From the IMG/VR virus record IMGVR_UViG_3300034283_001913, positions 18,604 to 82,603 of that record: a stretch of DNA of 64,000 bases, one strand, 5' to 3'. Position numbers and translations under genes: made by a program. This document shows, one piece after another, positions 34,901 through 46,500 of the stretch. Each line of letters begins with the position of its first letter. Positions within the stretch are counted from its first letter, which is position 1. This DNA comes from a virus. The notes under the pieces are model-generated. The model did no database searches, had not been told where the DNA came from, and saw nothing but the letters and a program-made list of their open reading frames with translations.

Positions 34901-37534
34901 AGTCGTATTGCTCAACTTGCTGGAGAACTTAAGCGTCAAAATAAAGCTAAGATTGAAGAAAGCTATAAGAAGTTCTTAGCAGGTATGCATAAGAGCCAGC
35001 TTTTCTCAAAGCTTTATGAGATGGGAGTATTTGTAGATGAAAAAGGTATGGAAGCTATCCTTGAAGAAAAGATACCTTCTGTTTTCTACTACATTGCCGG
35101 CGAAAAAGAAATGGTTCCTTTTGAATCTGATACTTATAAAAAGATCCTTGATCTATTTGAAAAGTATGAAGCTGCACAAGGAGTTCGATTTACAGAGAAG
35201 CCTATACCCGAAGAAGAGATGCGGATGGATGCTCTTATGTTTTCTGGACAAACCCGTAATAAAATCAAAGGTGACGTCAGAACATATGAGGATCTTGCCA
35301 AAGAATATGGCTTTAATCTTGACCCTTCTGTAGAAACTAAAGTTAAAACTAGAGATATTTTACAAAAAATAATCGATAGTAAGTATTCTACTTACCGGGA
35401 AAAAGCTCTTGCTAGACGTCTTTTAGGTATTGTATCTAAGGAGAGTGTAATAACCTTTAAGAAGCTTAGCCTAGGCGGATACTTTCAATATAGTGCTGAT
35501 GGTAAAACAGGAACCTTTATAGATCCTAGATATTTTTCTTCAGACTATAGAGGAGATTCAAAAGCTATTGAAACAGTTTTTCTTCATGAGCTTATCCATG
35601 AGATTACCAGCTTTGAACTAGATAAAAACCCTCAGTTCAAAGCGGCTATTAAAAAGCTTATGGATAGAGCTATCAAAGAGTATGAGACTAATCGTCCTTC
35701 TGATGAAATGGTATATGGTTATGCTGTATCAAAACCTTTCTATGGTCTTAAAAATGAACATGAGTTTCTTGCTGAGATGTTTACAAATCCTAGGTTTGCG
35801 GCATGGCTTGATACAATAGAATACGAAACTACAGGCAAAACTGTTTGGAAAGAGTTTTTGAATATGCTTCAGTATATGCTGTCGCAGATTCTTGGAGTAA
35901 CAAAGGATAATACTCTCCTTAAGGAAGCTCTTAATATTGCTACATCCTACATCGAAACTATCCATGGTCAGAGCGTGGCTCAGCCAGAAAGAGTTGGAGA
36001 AAAGATACGTCCTGGTCGTCGCAGACCGTCTACCGGACCTACAGCAGGAGCTACGCTTAATCCTGGATCAAGTATTGAACAATACAGATCGGCGGGTGTA
36101 TTGCCAGCTCTTGTGCAGTCTTATAGAAATTTTGTTAAAGATCGTACAGGGGCTGATAGCCTTACTGCAGAACAGTGGCCGGATCAAAACGTTGCTTCTA
36201 AAACAGATGACGAGGTAGCAAATAGCCCAGAATTTAGACAGTATCTGCAGATGGGCAGCGGAGAAGTACAAAGGATTCTTAATGAATACAATAGAACAAA
36301 AGTTGCTCCTCAACCGACTCCTGCTCCTACAGCAGCAACATTTACTCCGACTACACCTTATGGTACACCAACAGGGGCTCCTCTTACAACAGCTACCCCT
36401 GCTCCTGCTGTCCCTACCGGTATAGTAGAAGTTACTCCTGAAAAAGAAACTGAGATTATCAATGCTGTTACTGAAGAAGATTACATTGCTTCATCAGAAG
36501 GTATTACAGAAGAGGGTATTCAAAAAGCCAGAGGAGCCGAAAAACAAAGAGCTGTTGCGGATGCTAAAACTGCAGCTAAACATGCTCTTGATTTTATCTC
36601 TGGTAAGATAGATGCTAAAAACTATCTCAATAGATTAGGCTATGATATGGCGTCTCTTACTCCGCAAGACATTACAGATCTCTCGGAAAGAGAGTCTGCA
36701 TACTGGCGTAGTAAACTGGGACCAGTTCCTCAAGCTCAGCCGGTTGCAACTCAAGAAGTTGTAGATGGTGCTGAGGCTGCTGCAGTAGAAGATACTACAC
36801 CTGCTGAATACCAGCAGAAGAAACAGCTTGTTTCAGATCTGGGTTACAACTGGAATCAGGTAAACCGGATGACTAAGTCGGAAGCTCAATATCTTATTGA
36901 TAATGATATTTCTGCTGAACAGCTTGCTGAAAGTAAGCGTATGGCGGAGGAATCCGCTAGAAGAGCCGCTGAAGAACAATCTCAGATGTTGTACCAAGCT
37001 ACCATGCAGGAGCTTGAGCAAATGATTGCTGATGCGGAAAGCAAGTCTGAGTTAGACGCTGCGGAAAGCGCCATCTCTATAGCGATTTACGAAGATGAGA
37101 TAAGTGTAGCAGATGTTTCCAGATTGGAAAGCCTTATTGAACAAAGAAAACAACAGCTAGCCCGAGATATCAAGTATGAGGATATTGAAGAAAACACAAG
37201 CTTGATCATGAAAAATGGATCTAGAGTAGTTGTTGTTAAAAAAGAAAATAATACTTTATATCTTCGTCCTTACGGTCAGCCCGGAGGAAGAGTCTTTACA
37301 GTTAAAGCTGACAAAGTCAAAGAAAAAATCTTATATAAAGACCAACCATTTGTGGAACAATTTGACGTAATCCCTCCAGTAGATCCTGAAAGTCAAGCAG
37401 CCGCTGTACAAGTTATTAATGACGCGGTTGAGCTGAATACTACAGATACTATTACCGAGGATCTTGAGGATGCTCGTACAGCTGTTACAGCTGAGATAGA
37501 AGATGATTTTGATAACTCTTTAGGATGCCAATAA
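31919..37534 (+). CDS. Giant RNA-polymerase-associated protein with zincin motif (1,871 aa)
   Basis: This is the first of three consecutive giant genes. A hydrophobic Ala/Gly-rich stretch lies at about residues 214-242 (IVIWGASTLLAPETAGASW) and could insert in a membrane. A metalloprotease-like motif H1223-E-L-I-H1227 follows FLxT-type strands, with an EHEFLAEMF segment some 55 residues later offering a possible third ligand. From about 1465 to 1500 there is a Pro/Thr linker, then charged coiled coils (around 1660-1710) and a short beta domain (SRVVVVKKENNTLYLRPYG). In crAss-like phages such proteins stand next to the virion polymerase, and some have been noted to carry zincin-like domains. 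Whether it cleaves virion proteins is unknown. One base separates it from the polymerase gene. Confidence 0.7.
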   Translation: MAEPVNPLDAPTSNIQLDVSAGLVDPRSLDITDIKVPDPPRSYPVGVMSTNMIPTQKQVSVSSSQAGAERLRELGRTAGTWANNPTYYSKVKAYNSDYDGANFKKYAALPSVYKKYGFTPFRDNESLYNKESSWLERYSRSLTSSLNLAQSAYTDMLPWNTWRDWNDPNITSAKEMARWHAIGHDSKGGLGSWINNMTVDFGYTGGILAEMASEEIVIWGASTLLAPETAGASWAAAATQAGRNIKKALNLYDKFKDVQKGITTTYDWLKKADKANDFWKFAKTYGGKGISGIGKAILPETFKYGTELAKSPKAFEKALSWAGASKTFGAFYRDARAYTAIVSESKLEGGSTELDVRDSLIDEYYKKNNGKLPGEEDLKRIYEEAGNAGRQAFYWNLPALWISNKIVFDKALRGWKPMSAFREELEKGIKGKLVYDEALRKAGKAAWSVVDDGWKGTWKTLTTGATYRPKNLLNNALGSFVNYSKANITEGLQEVYQDVVQNTMTDYYKDRFHNFYTTGSRSVFGSFYDHMKNIDPGRAVETFSSGYFMGSMAKFPQKLMFDIVPEQFHKWTKPEDYKQWRDSQEKNTKSIVDALNAATENNGFWDAITENTVSQITNQREADMANEANDKRSYYTITDDSVSQHLHTLIRFGKLDLIRDQIKDMKGLDAKGLQEAFGPMEGTDQEVSNEYQSRLDSFLKKADMVEKMFTETEEKYGNPFDPKSYNRKTDPEGYEREYNAWVGWEEAKKAAVKSSYDFFRTTGRMKSVMDELIANKPVAESIASEYMMALNTNTLDVEIESLKGNKAKNEKGLIEVYREGDEESQKKADELQGRLDVLEKYRDAIDEYKKAVEIDKANQTGVVSEEQRSVEKGAKVKQGTKVKNKKGREAVVAKIKKGKAYDENGGLIGKVSSLEILEGEREEDILTSATQNLYDNYREFVKYISRAKGEVAIDAGIDESFMKLKDYYALGVDRESYAAAVDILHNPSKFTEYASRIAQLAGELKRQNKAKIEESYKKFLAGMHKSQLFSKLYEMGVFVDEKGMEAILEEKIPSVFYYIAGEKEMVPFESDTYKKILDLFEKYEAAQGVRFTEKPIPEEEMRMDALMFSGQTRNKIKGDVRTYEDLAKEYGFNLDPSVETKVKTRDILQKIIDSKYSTYREKALARRLLGIVSKESVITFKKLSLGGYFQYSADGKTGTFIDPRYFSSDYRGDSKAIETVFLHELIHEITSFELDKNPQFKAAIKKLMDRAIKEYETNRPSDEMVYGYAVSKPFYGLKNEHEFLAEMFTNPRFAAWLDTIEYETTGKTVWKEFLNMLQYMLSQILGVTKDNTLLKEALNIATSYIETIHGQSVAQPERVGEKIRPGRRRPSTGPTAGATLNPGSSIEQYRSAGVLPALVQSYRNFVKDRTGADSLTAEQWPDQNVASKTDDEVANSPEFRQYLQMGSGEVQRILNEYNRTKVAPQPTPAPTAATFTPTTPYGTPTGAPLTTATPAPAVPTGIVEVTPEKETEIINAVTEEDYIASSEGITEEGIQKARGAEKQRAVADAKTAAKHALDFISGKIDAKNYLNRLGYDMASLTPQDITDLSERESAYWRSKLGPVPQAQPVATQEVVDGAEAAAVEDTTPAEYQQKKQLVSDLGYNWNQVNRMTKSEAQYLIDNDISAEQLAESKRMAEESARRAAEEQSQMLYQATMQELEQMIADAESKSELDAAESAISIAIYEDEISVADVSRLESLIEQRKQQLARDIKYEDIEENTSLIMKNGSRVVVVKKENNTLYLRPYGQPGGRVFTVKADKVKEKILYKDQPFVEQFDVIPPVDPESQAAAVQVINDAVELNTTDTITEDLEDARTAVTAEIEDDFDNSLGCQ

Positions 37535-37535
37535 G

Positions 37536-40500
37536 ATGATTTGCGTATTAACAACAGAACAACAGCGAAAGTTCCGAAAAAAGGTTGCGAAGAACTTACT
37601 AGACATAACAGAGCAAAATACTCCTTTCAGTGTAAAGGAGTATGCTACTTCTGTCTATAACCGTGTCTTAGAGAAGACGCAGAACTCAGATCTTGCTCTT
37701 ACATATGCGGCTCTGGCTCCTCTTTATATTGATCAGATAGCCAGTGCTGACAGAAATGTCAAGATGGCTTTGATGGATAAAAACGTGAGCTTTGATGAAA
37801 TAGCTCGGATGGTAAGAGATTTTGGAAATGAGGAAACAGGTCTGGAAGCTGTTAAAACTACTTTAGGTATAGCAGCTAATATCGTCGGTGATGTTCGTAA
37901 TATGAACGAGAGTTTGCAACAACAGACTCAAGAGCCTCCGGTTCAAGCCCCTCCCGTAACACCATCTGTTTCTGCTAATCAACCGGTACCTGATCCTGAT
38001 TTAAGGACATCTTCTTCTAAGAAACAGTTTAATGCGGCTAAGCCTACTATTATGGCTACAAGAACGCAAGAAGCTATTTCTGATAAAAAGGGTGATCCAA
38101 ACTACAATGTGCCTAATCCTGTTCTTGTTCCTTTCTTTAAAACAATTAGAGATGTTTTAACTAAACTATTTTCTCCGGTTGTAGATAGAGATGCGAATAA
38201 GATAGAGATTGTTCCAGGTATGCCTGGCGTAAAGTTACGCTTGATGCCTATTAATCAGATTGACAGATCTAAAGTCTTAAGTAGAGATCTTCAACCTGCA
38301 GAGGCAAACAAGCCTAGTAACTATGATTCCAATGAGCCTGTACTTGTCCTAACAGATAAATACGGTCAGCCTATTTTTTTTAATGATAACGGTGAGTATG
38401 ATCCAAACGGAACACCTCGTTACTATTATTTCAGACAACTCTATTCTGGAAACTTTGATGCGCAAGGTAATCTGCAACCGTATAGAGCAGTTACACCAGG
38501 TACAGCAGATGATTACAGTCGCATAGATGCTTTAGCTAGACAGAAAAGAATTTCAAAAGAGGAAGCTCGTGCACAGATTATAAAAGATCTTGAGCTTGTT
38601 CAGAAACTTCGTAAAGCTCTTAAGGATAATCCTGATGAGATGCTTCTTATGGATATTACGGGAGGAAGCATGGGTTATGCTGACTGGGACTTTAATACTT
38701 TTACTCGTCTTTCTTCTATTGATTTTGCAGGTGAAAATATCAGATTTGAATCTGCTAAAACAGAAGGAGGCGTGGTTGATTTAGGAAGAGTTGTATTTAC
38801 TACAAAACAGTTACCTGGATTAAAAATTGAGCTAGAGAGACCTGTAATAAAAGACTCTCCCAATATGGTAGATCTTTTGGCAAACCTTATGACTCAAGAT
38901 CTTGTAGAGAAGAATAGTGTTGGAGATACTGTTAAAGTAAGTGTTCAAAAAAGAATCGATTATATCAATCAGTATTTCATGACCAGACAAGAAGGTCTGG
39001 ATGTTTACTCTAATGAAGATGGTTCTTTTACTGTGAAGTTGATGGGTAATGTAATATACCAATCTCTTCCTACTCTTTATAAAAATCAACAAGGAGACTT
39101 TGTCAATAGAGAAGTTGCGCCTACAGCTCAAGAGCTCGCTGAAAACGAGCTCATGGGTCAAACAGCTAGGACTGAAATAAAAAATTATCTTTCTAATCTT
39201 CAGGTTCAAGCTAAACCTTTGGATTCTAATAGTGTTACAGATTTTCAAAAGCGTAAAGCTATTTCTGGTACAAACTTTTATGATCCGCAAACTAGATCTA
39301 AGTTTACAAAACCTGGCGATATTTTTTATAATACAGCTACAGGTCTTTATTACAGTGTACAGTATCCTAAAGGTAACGTCAAAGCCGATTTATTAAATAG
39401 AAATTTCTCTGATCTTTCTATTGCTAGAGAAGGCGATCGTTTCATGGTTAATCAAACAGAAAAACCATATAACGATTACATAAAAGAAAACTTTACCATA
39501 CACTATCCTTTAAACGCTCAGCGCCAGCTCTTCCGTCTTAATGCCTATCTATCATTTGAGCCTACTAGTTCTACGATGGAAAAGATTAATCCGAGAGTTG
39601 AACCTCGTGTAGAAACACCAGTTGCTACATCTACTACTACGGATGCTACTGTGCCTCCTGTACAGACAAGTGCTCTACGAGATGCGATGAATAATCCAGA
39701 ACTTGATAAGGGCATAGATGTAAAGAAAGATGAGTTAAAAGCTACTGAAGCTCAAATCGAGGCTGCCCGTAAGTGGTACGAAAATCATCCTCTTAGTAAA
39801 TACTTTCCTTTTGAGGCCATGTTTACCATGGTTAACTCAAAAAATCGTCGTGCGGTAGCTACATGGTCTATGCAAGGTATTACTTTGTATAGAGGATCTG
39901 ATTACTCAGATCTCTACCACGAAGCATGGCATGGATTTACTCAAGCTTTTCTTTCTCCTGCTCAGAAAAAAGCTTTGTATGCAGAAGCTGGTAAAATGTC
40001 TGGATCCTTTGTAGATTACAAAGGAAACACTGTTAAATTCTCTGATGCTGATGAAAAGCAGCTTGAAGAGTATCTAGCTGAAGATTTTCGTAAGTGGATG
40101 CTCAAAGGTGGAAAAGCAGATATTGCGCAGCCTGTTAAGAAGACTATCTTCCAGAAGATACTTGATTTCTTAAAAGCTTTGTTCGGCGACCTTACTTATG
40201 ACGAAGTTGTAGCAGACTCTAAAGCTCTTCGTACTATTCATACTTTATATGAAAAACTCCGTGTAGGAAATCTTAGCGAATACACATTCTCTGAAGACAA
40301 CGCTACTTTCGGAGTACTAGAAAAAGGTATGATGGCTATCAAAGAAGATGCTTCTGTAAAATCTTTGAGCTATGAAGACTCTAGATATCTTGTAGAGTTG
40401 ACTGATTCTTTGATGTCAGAGTTTGTAGATGAATTTTCTAAGAACAAAAGATCATCAGGAAATATATCATATAAATGGACCAGCACTCTTCTTAAGAAAA

Positions 40501-43500
40501 AAGCAGGTCTCAAACTTGCTTATCAGCATGTTCTAGAAAGATCTATCAATACTAGAAATGCTCTTAAGGCAAAGTTGGATGCTGCTACAGAAGACGTTGT
40601 AAAAAACAGTCTTACCAAACAAGTTCAGCGCCTAGATTGGTTCATTGACAACTTTGGTAATGTTGATAATCTTCTTGAGAACCGTCCTAAAAAAGGAGAG
40701 GATACTCGCAGCGTTATTGCTTATCATATGCTTAAGTCTCAGGTTCTTGAACCTGAAACAAAAGAAGGTTTCTTTGATGAGGATGTTACTAAAGAAGAAG
40801 ATCTTTGGTCTAAAGGAAGAGAAGGATATGATAAGGGAGGTAACGAGCTTTCTCACCAAGAGATGGCGAGTACCGAGATTCTATTCTTAATGCGTAGTCT
40901 ACACAAAGTAGACAAGAACGGTCAGCCGGTATATATGCCTGGCACAGAATATGAGTATGAGGAAAACGGTGTAAAGAAAAAAGCAGGTGTTCCTCAGCTT
41001 GAATCGTTTGACCGGGTATGGAATGCTACAGCAAAGCTTTTGCAAAACACTCTAAACATTGAGACTATGTTTGCTAAGTTAGCTGAATACAGAAAGAACA
41101 ACAAAGATTTCCCTATGGCTCAGCTTATGGATAAGATGGGCCCTGTGGATACAACGGGTACAACAGAATGGCATCTTTGGACAAACTTCTGGCAAACTTT
41201 TAATAAATCTCGTGTACCTCTTGTACAAGCTGGTGTAGAGATTGTTAATGTAAATAAAGAAGGTAAAGCTCTCAATTTTGAAAACTGGAGATACGAGATT
41301 AAGATTGGACAATCTTCTGGTAATATAAAACGGGTTGCTACAGATTGGGAACATTACTTTGCTTCAGCTAAAACTAGGTTTATAAAACCGGATAAAAATG
41401 GTGTAAACTATCTGGACATGGCTGAGGTAATTAAAGCTTACCCTAAAGCGCCTACAGGAGCTAAAGAACAGTTAGCTTTTTTAAGAGATATCGGATTCTT
41501 ACTAGAGGAAGATAATCTTGACATTGAAAATGCTCTTCTTGATGAACAGTTTGATGCAAAACCTTTTTGGTATGTAATTAGTAAGCTTAATAAGAGAAGA
41601 GATAATTCGGGTAAACCCGCTGTAAAGATTACTAGACTTTCTCATCTTAAAGAAAAGTATCCTTCTTTTCAAGGTAAAGATGATAACGGCAGAGATGTTA
41701 CATATCCTGAACTAGAAGGTGAAGGCCAAAACTGGAATAAGATTCTTGAAGCTGAAGCTAAATACTCAGATCTCAGAGGAAACTTCATGGTTACAAATGC
41801 TGAGGGTAATACTCAGTTTGAACATACCTTGAATAACTCTTTGACTATTATGGTCAATGCTGTTAACGATGTATCTACTTATCAAGAGCTTATCAACTTA
41901 CCGTGGATGAGACATCTTGATGTAAAGAGAAACCCGTGGGCTAAGTCTTCTGTATGGCTTAATTCCATATTTGATATGGAGGATCTTGATGGAGAAGGAA
42001 ATATTATAGGAAAGAAAAGATTAGATCCTAAAGGACAACCTGTAAAGTTTGTATTAGAAAATCTTAGCGGTGTTGCTGTAGAAAAAAATGGTGAGTTTGA
42101 AAATGAAAAAGGTATTTCTTCTGCCAAGGCCGATGTAGTTACAAAGCTTTTGATGGACCTACACTTAAGTATATTAAGAGGTTCTCCGGAGCTTATGAGA
42201 CATGCTGATAAGGGAACATCTTTTTCTGTATTTGTAAGTCGTATATACAATCCTAAAGTTTCTACAAAAGCTGGACAACTTGCTACAGCGTATGTTCCTA
42301 CTATTCAGTTGCTCAGAGATCTGAAAAATGATAACAATCAGTCTCTTGGTTATAGTGAAGGAGATGAGAATATGTTTAGCAACTATATGCTTGGTTATAT
42401 CAATGCAGAGCATGCTCGTATAAGACAGCTCCGTAAAATGGCCAAGGACGGTGCAACAGATTTTGACTTTAAGTATCTGACCAACGGTAGAGGATTTGTA
42501 GCTTTTTCTGATGTATTAACTATAGATACTAAGAAAGCTTTGCTTAAACTAGATCAAGACCTAGATACGTATCTTAAGCAGAATACAGAAGACGCAAGAG
42601 CTCTTCGTAATGCGATGAAGACTGATGTGATTCAGTACTTTAACAAAGAGACGGCTCGTGTAATGGATATGTTTAAGAATGCTAGAGGTATCGATGGTAA
42701 GCTTTTGGTCGGTAAAAGCGTCTTGACAAAACTTAGTGGTCAAATCCGAAATGAAAATCTTGGGTCTGATAATCTTAAAACAGGAGCTCAAGAAAATGCC
42801 CTGGTTAAATCTTTCGTAATAAACAGTTGGATTCACAATATGGAATCTGTATCTGTTATCTATGGTGATCCTGCTCTTTATAACATGAAGAAAGAGGAGT
42901 TCCATAAACGTAACGCAGGTGTAGGTTCTACCGGTACAATTTATCGTACAGATTCTTTGGCTATGGACTATGTAAATGGAGTTCTTGGCCGAGGATATCG
43001 TAAAAAGAGATTCCCAGAAAAACAAGAAGACTATCCTTTTGATGGTCGTATGAACACAGCTGTTGTAAGGGATAATGAAATCCGTTCTACATATTTTAGT
43101 CAGTATGCTGATGCTCTTATTAAAGATGAGATGGCTCGTACTAATGTTAGTCGTCAGGAAGCAGAAGCTAAAGTACTTGGAGCGGAAAGAGATAAAGATG
43201 GTAATATTACCAAACTTGGTACTGTATCAGATCCTATTGAAGGAGGCTTGATATATGCGTACCAGAAGATGAATGAAGGAGATGCTCAAGGTTGGATAAC
43301 TTTTGACTCTTATAGAATACTTCTTAACCTAGAAGGTAAGTGGAGTGATCAGCAAGAGGAGATGTACCAGAAGATTATAAATGGTCAAGATATCGATCAT
43401 AGAACACTTACTCAATTCTTCCCTCCTCAAAAGCTGCAGTATTTTGGACCGCTCGATACTGAAGGATTGCCTATTACGGCGTTCCACAAGTTTTCTTTAT

Positions 43501-46500
43501 TTCCTCTTGTACCTACAGTAATCAAAGGTACCAAGCTTGAAGATCTACACGATAAGATGGTCAATGAAAACATTGACTATGCTTTATTCCAATCAGGTTC
43601 TAAAGTAGGTACCATTACTAAGGAGGCTAAGAAGAAAGAAAAAGATGGCTTTACATCTTTTGATCCAGTATATGATAAGCTTTATTCTTCTGATGGAGAT
43701 CGCCAGATTTCTGAAGAAACCTTTACTAAAAACACAATCTTCTTAAATTATCTGAAGAACCAGCTTGAGATTGCACCGGAGTTTAAAGAGAAGGTTACTT
43801 TCTCTACTCAGTTACGAAAGCTTATTGAAGATGGTCTTATTGAAGGAGGAGTGCCTGTAGATTTCCGCAAAGATGTAAAAAATATCAATCAGCGTCGAGC
43901 TCTATGGAAAGCCCTCAGAACAGAAGAAGCTAGAGAAAGAGAATCTCCTAAATACAAGCTTTATAAAAAGTATGAGAGCAATGTTCAGAAGCTTACTGAG
44001 CTTAAGAAGCTAGAGCTTTTGGATGAGATGAACTGGAAGATGGTTAATGGCAAACCAGAAGGTAGCCTGAAAAATCTTTTAGAGTTTGTAAGAAAAGAGA
44101 TGACTCGTCAGGAGATGGCGGATCACGAGATTGATTTTGTAGATCTTGGCTATGGCGGAAATAAGATTAAGCATGACTTTTCAATGTCTCTGTCTGCAGA
44201 GAAGATTGAGAAGATGCTTAACTCTATTGTTACTCGTCGACTGATTAAGCAGAAAGTAAACGGTGAGGCTCTTATTCAAGTATCTGGTGCTGGATTTGAA
44301 ACAGCCTCTTCTACTGGTAGAGATTATACTAATCCTACAGATGAGCAGAGAAAGAGATGGGGTACAAACGATCTTCCTACTTATCATAAAAAAGCTGACG
44401 GTACAACTGCAGCTATGAAAGTAAAAGTTGCAATGCAAGGGCAGTTTAAGAAACTACTTAATCTTCGCGACAAAGAAGGTAATAGAATAGGTACCGTAGA
44501 TAAGCTTAACACTTTGCTTCAAGATGAAGAGTGGTTAAATACAGCGGATCACCGGCGCATGATTACGATGGTCGGTGTGCGTATTCCAGTTCAGGGTCTT
44601 AACTCTATGGAGTTTATGGAGGTGTATGAGTTCTTACCAGAAGAAGCTGGTAATATCATAGTGCCGCCGGCAGAGATTGTTGCTAAATCGGGATCTGACT
44701 TTGACATTGATAAGCTTACAGTGATGATGCCATCATATACTACGGAGATCCAAGAAGACGGATCTCGTAGAATAACTATGGCTAGGCAGCGTACTAAGCA
44801 AGAAGTAGATAAACTCTATGCTCAATATGAAAGATACTATGTAGAAAAAGAAAGAGCTCTTACAGAAGTATCACCTGTTACAGGTTCTCTTGAAGATCTT
44901 GCACCTTTTAATAGTCTTTTATTTAGCATATTTGGAGACACTGCTGAAAATCTGGATGCGGAGCTTGCAGATATTCTTAGAGAAGAAGGTAAGATTTCTT
45001 CTAAAGAAGATTTTGCTCGTAAGCTCAATGGTACAAAAGCCGTTGAGAATGATCTCATCTGGAACATTAAAGAGATCCTTGAGCTTGAAGATAACTTTGC
45101 TGCTCTAATTAAGCCTAACGGTACAGATATTGTTAAGCCTCTTGCAGACGAGCTTGCTTCTAAAGTCACTCAGTATAATCCTAAACAAAGACTTTCGGGA
45201 GAACTTTCAGCAGAGGATGCTGCAGAGCTTGGTGAAATTCCTGGTCAGATTGCTGGAACAAGAATATTTGAAATAGGTTACAACCAGTATAAGCATAGTT
45301 CAAATAACATTGGTAAACAAACTCTTGGTCTGGGTGCCGTAGATAATACTTTCAACAGCATCTTTAACCGAATAGGAGCTTATCTATTACCGGTAGCTAA
45401 AGTCCCTACCAAACGAGGTAGTAAACAAACTTTTGATGTTGTCCAGACTCTTCGTGTTCCTCATAATACTTTAGATATTAATGGTCAGCAGGCTATCTCT
45501 TTGAGTCATATCATGGCTAAAGATGGTAACCGTATTTCTGATGTGATATCCCAGCTTATTAATGGTTGGGTAGACATTGCAAAAGATGCATGGATCTTTA
45601 ACATTCAAGGTAATAAAGAGATTGCACCTATTCTTCTCTTTATGGTTCAGGCCGGTGTACCTTTTAAAACAGCTGTATACCTTGCTTCTCAACCTATTGT
45701 TAGAGAATATGTAGAAGCTCAGCGTAGAGCTAAGAGTACTTTTGGAGACATGATGGGAACAGCTCCAGAAAAAGGAGCAATGATGTTCCGAGTAGAAGCT
45801 CGTTCTAAAATACTTTCTGATGGTCGATTTAACTTCTTAGAGGATCTTAATCTTAATGCTCGGGATGTAAATAAAAAAGCAGTCTTCTACAAGAAGACCG
45901 AAGATTTTCTTGATAGAACTCTTGGCGCAACTAATGAGTTTTCTGAAGCAGATCTTAAAAAAGAAATAGAAGATCATGCAGAAGCTTTAGAAAAAGGAGA
46001 AGAACCTAAATACTCAGATGTACAAAAAGCAGCATTCTTGCACTTTATACAGATTGAGGAAATGGCTACTGCAGTTAGAGATGTCAAGATGAGTATGAAC
46101 TTTGATACCTCTAAGTCTGATAGTTTGTTCGATGCGCAGAACAGAACTTTGATGCTGCAAAAACTTAGAGAAAATGGTCGTTTACCTGAACACCTTGTAG
46201 ATGATATCTTAAAAGAAACCATCATAGGAAGCTTTTATGTGCAGCCTTTCCAATTAGAGATTTGGAAAGATCTCTTCCCTCTTCGTAACAGTAAGGTTCT
46301 AAATGATTGGTTAGCTGAAAAGCTCGCTTCTAATATCGCTGATGATGTTAATGCAACCTTCGGTGATGCTGAAGTTTTTTCTAATGAGTTACGCAACGAC
46401 CTAGTAAACTTTATTTTCCAAAATACTCTCAAGAACTTTAATATAGGTAAGCTTACTCATTACAAAGGGGAAGCTGTAGAGGACATTATGGCTTCTAAGC

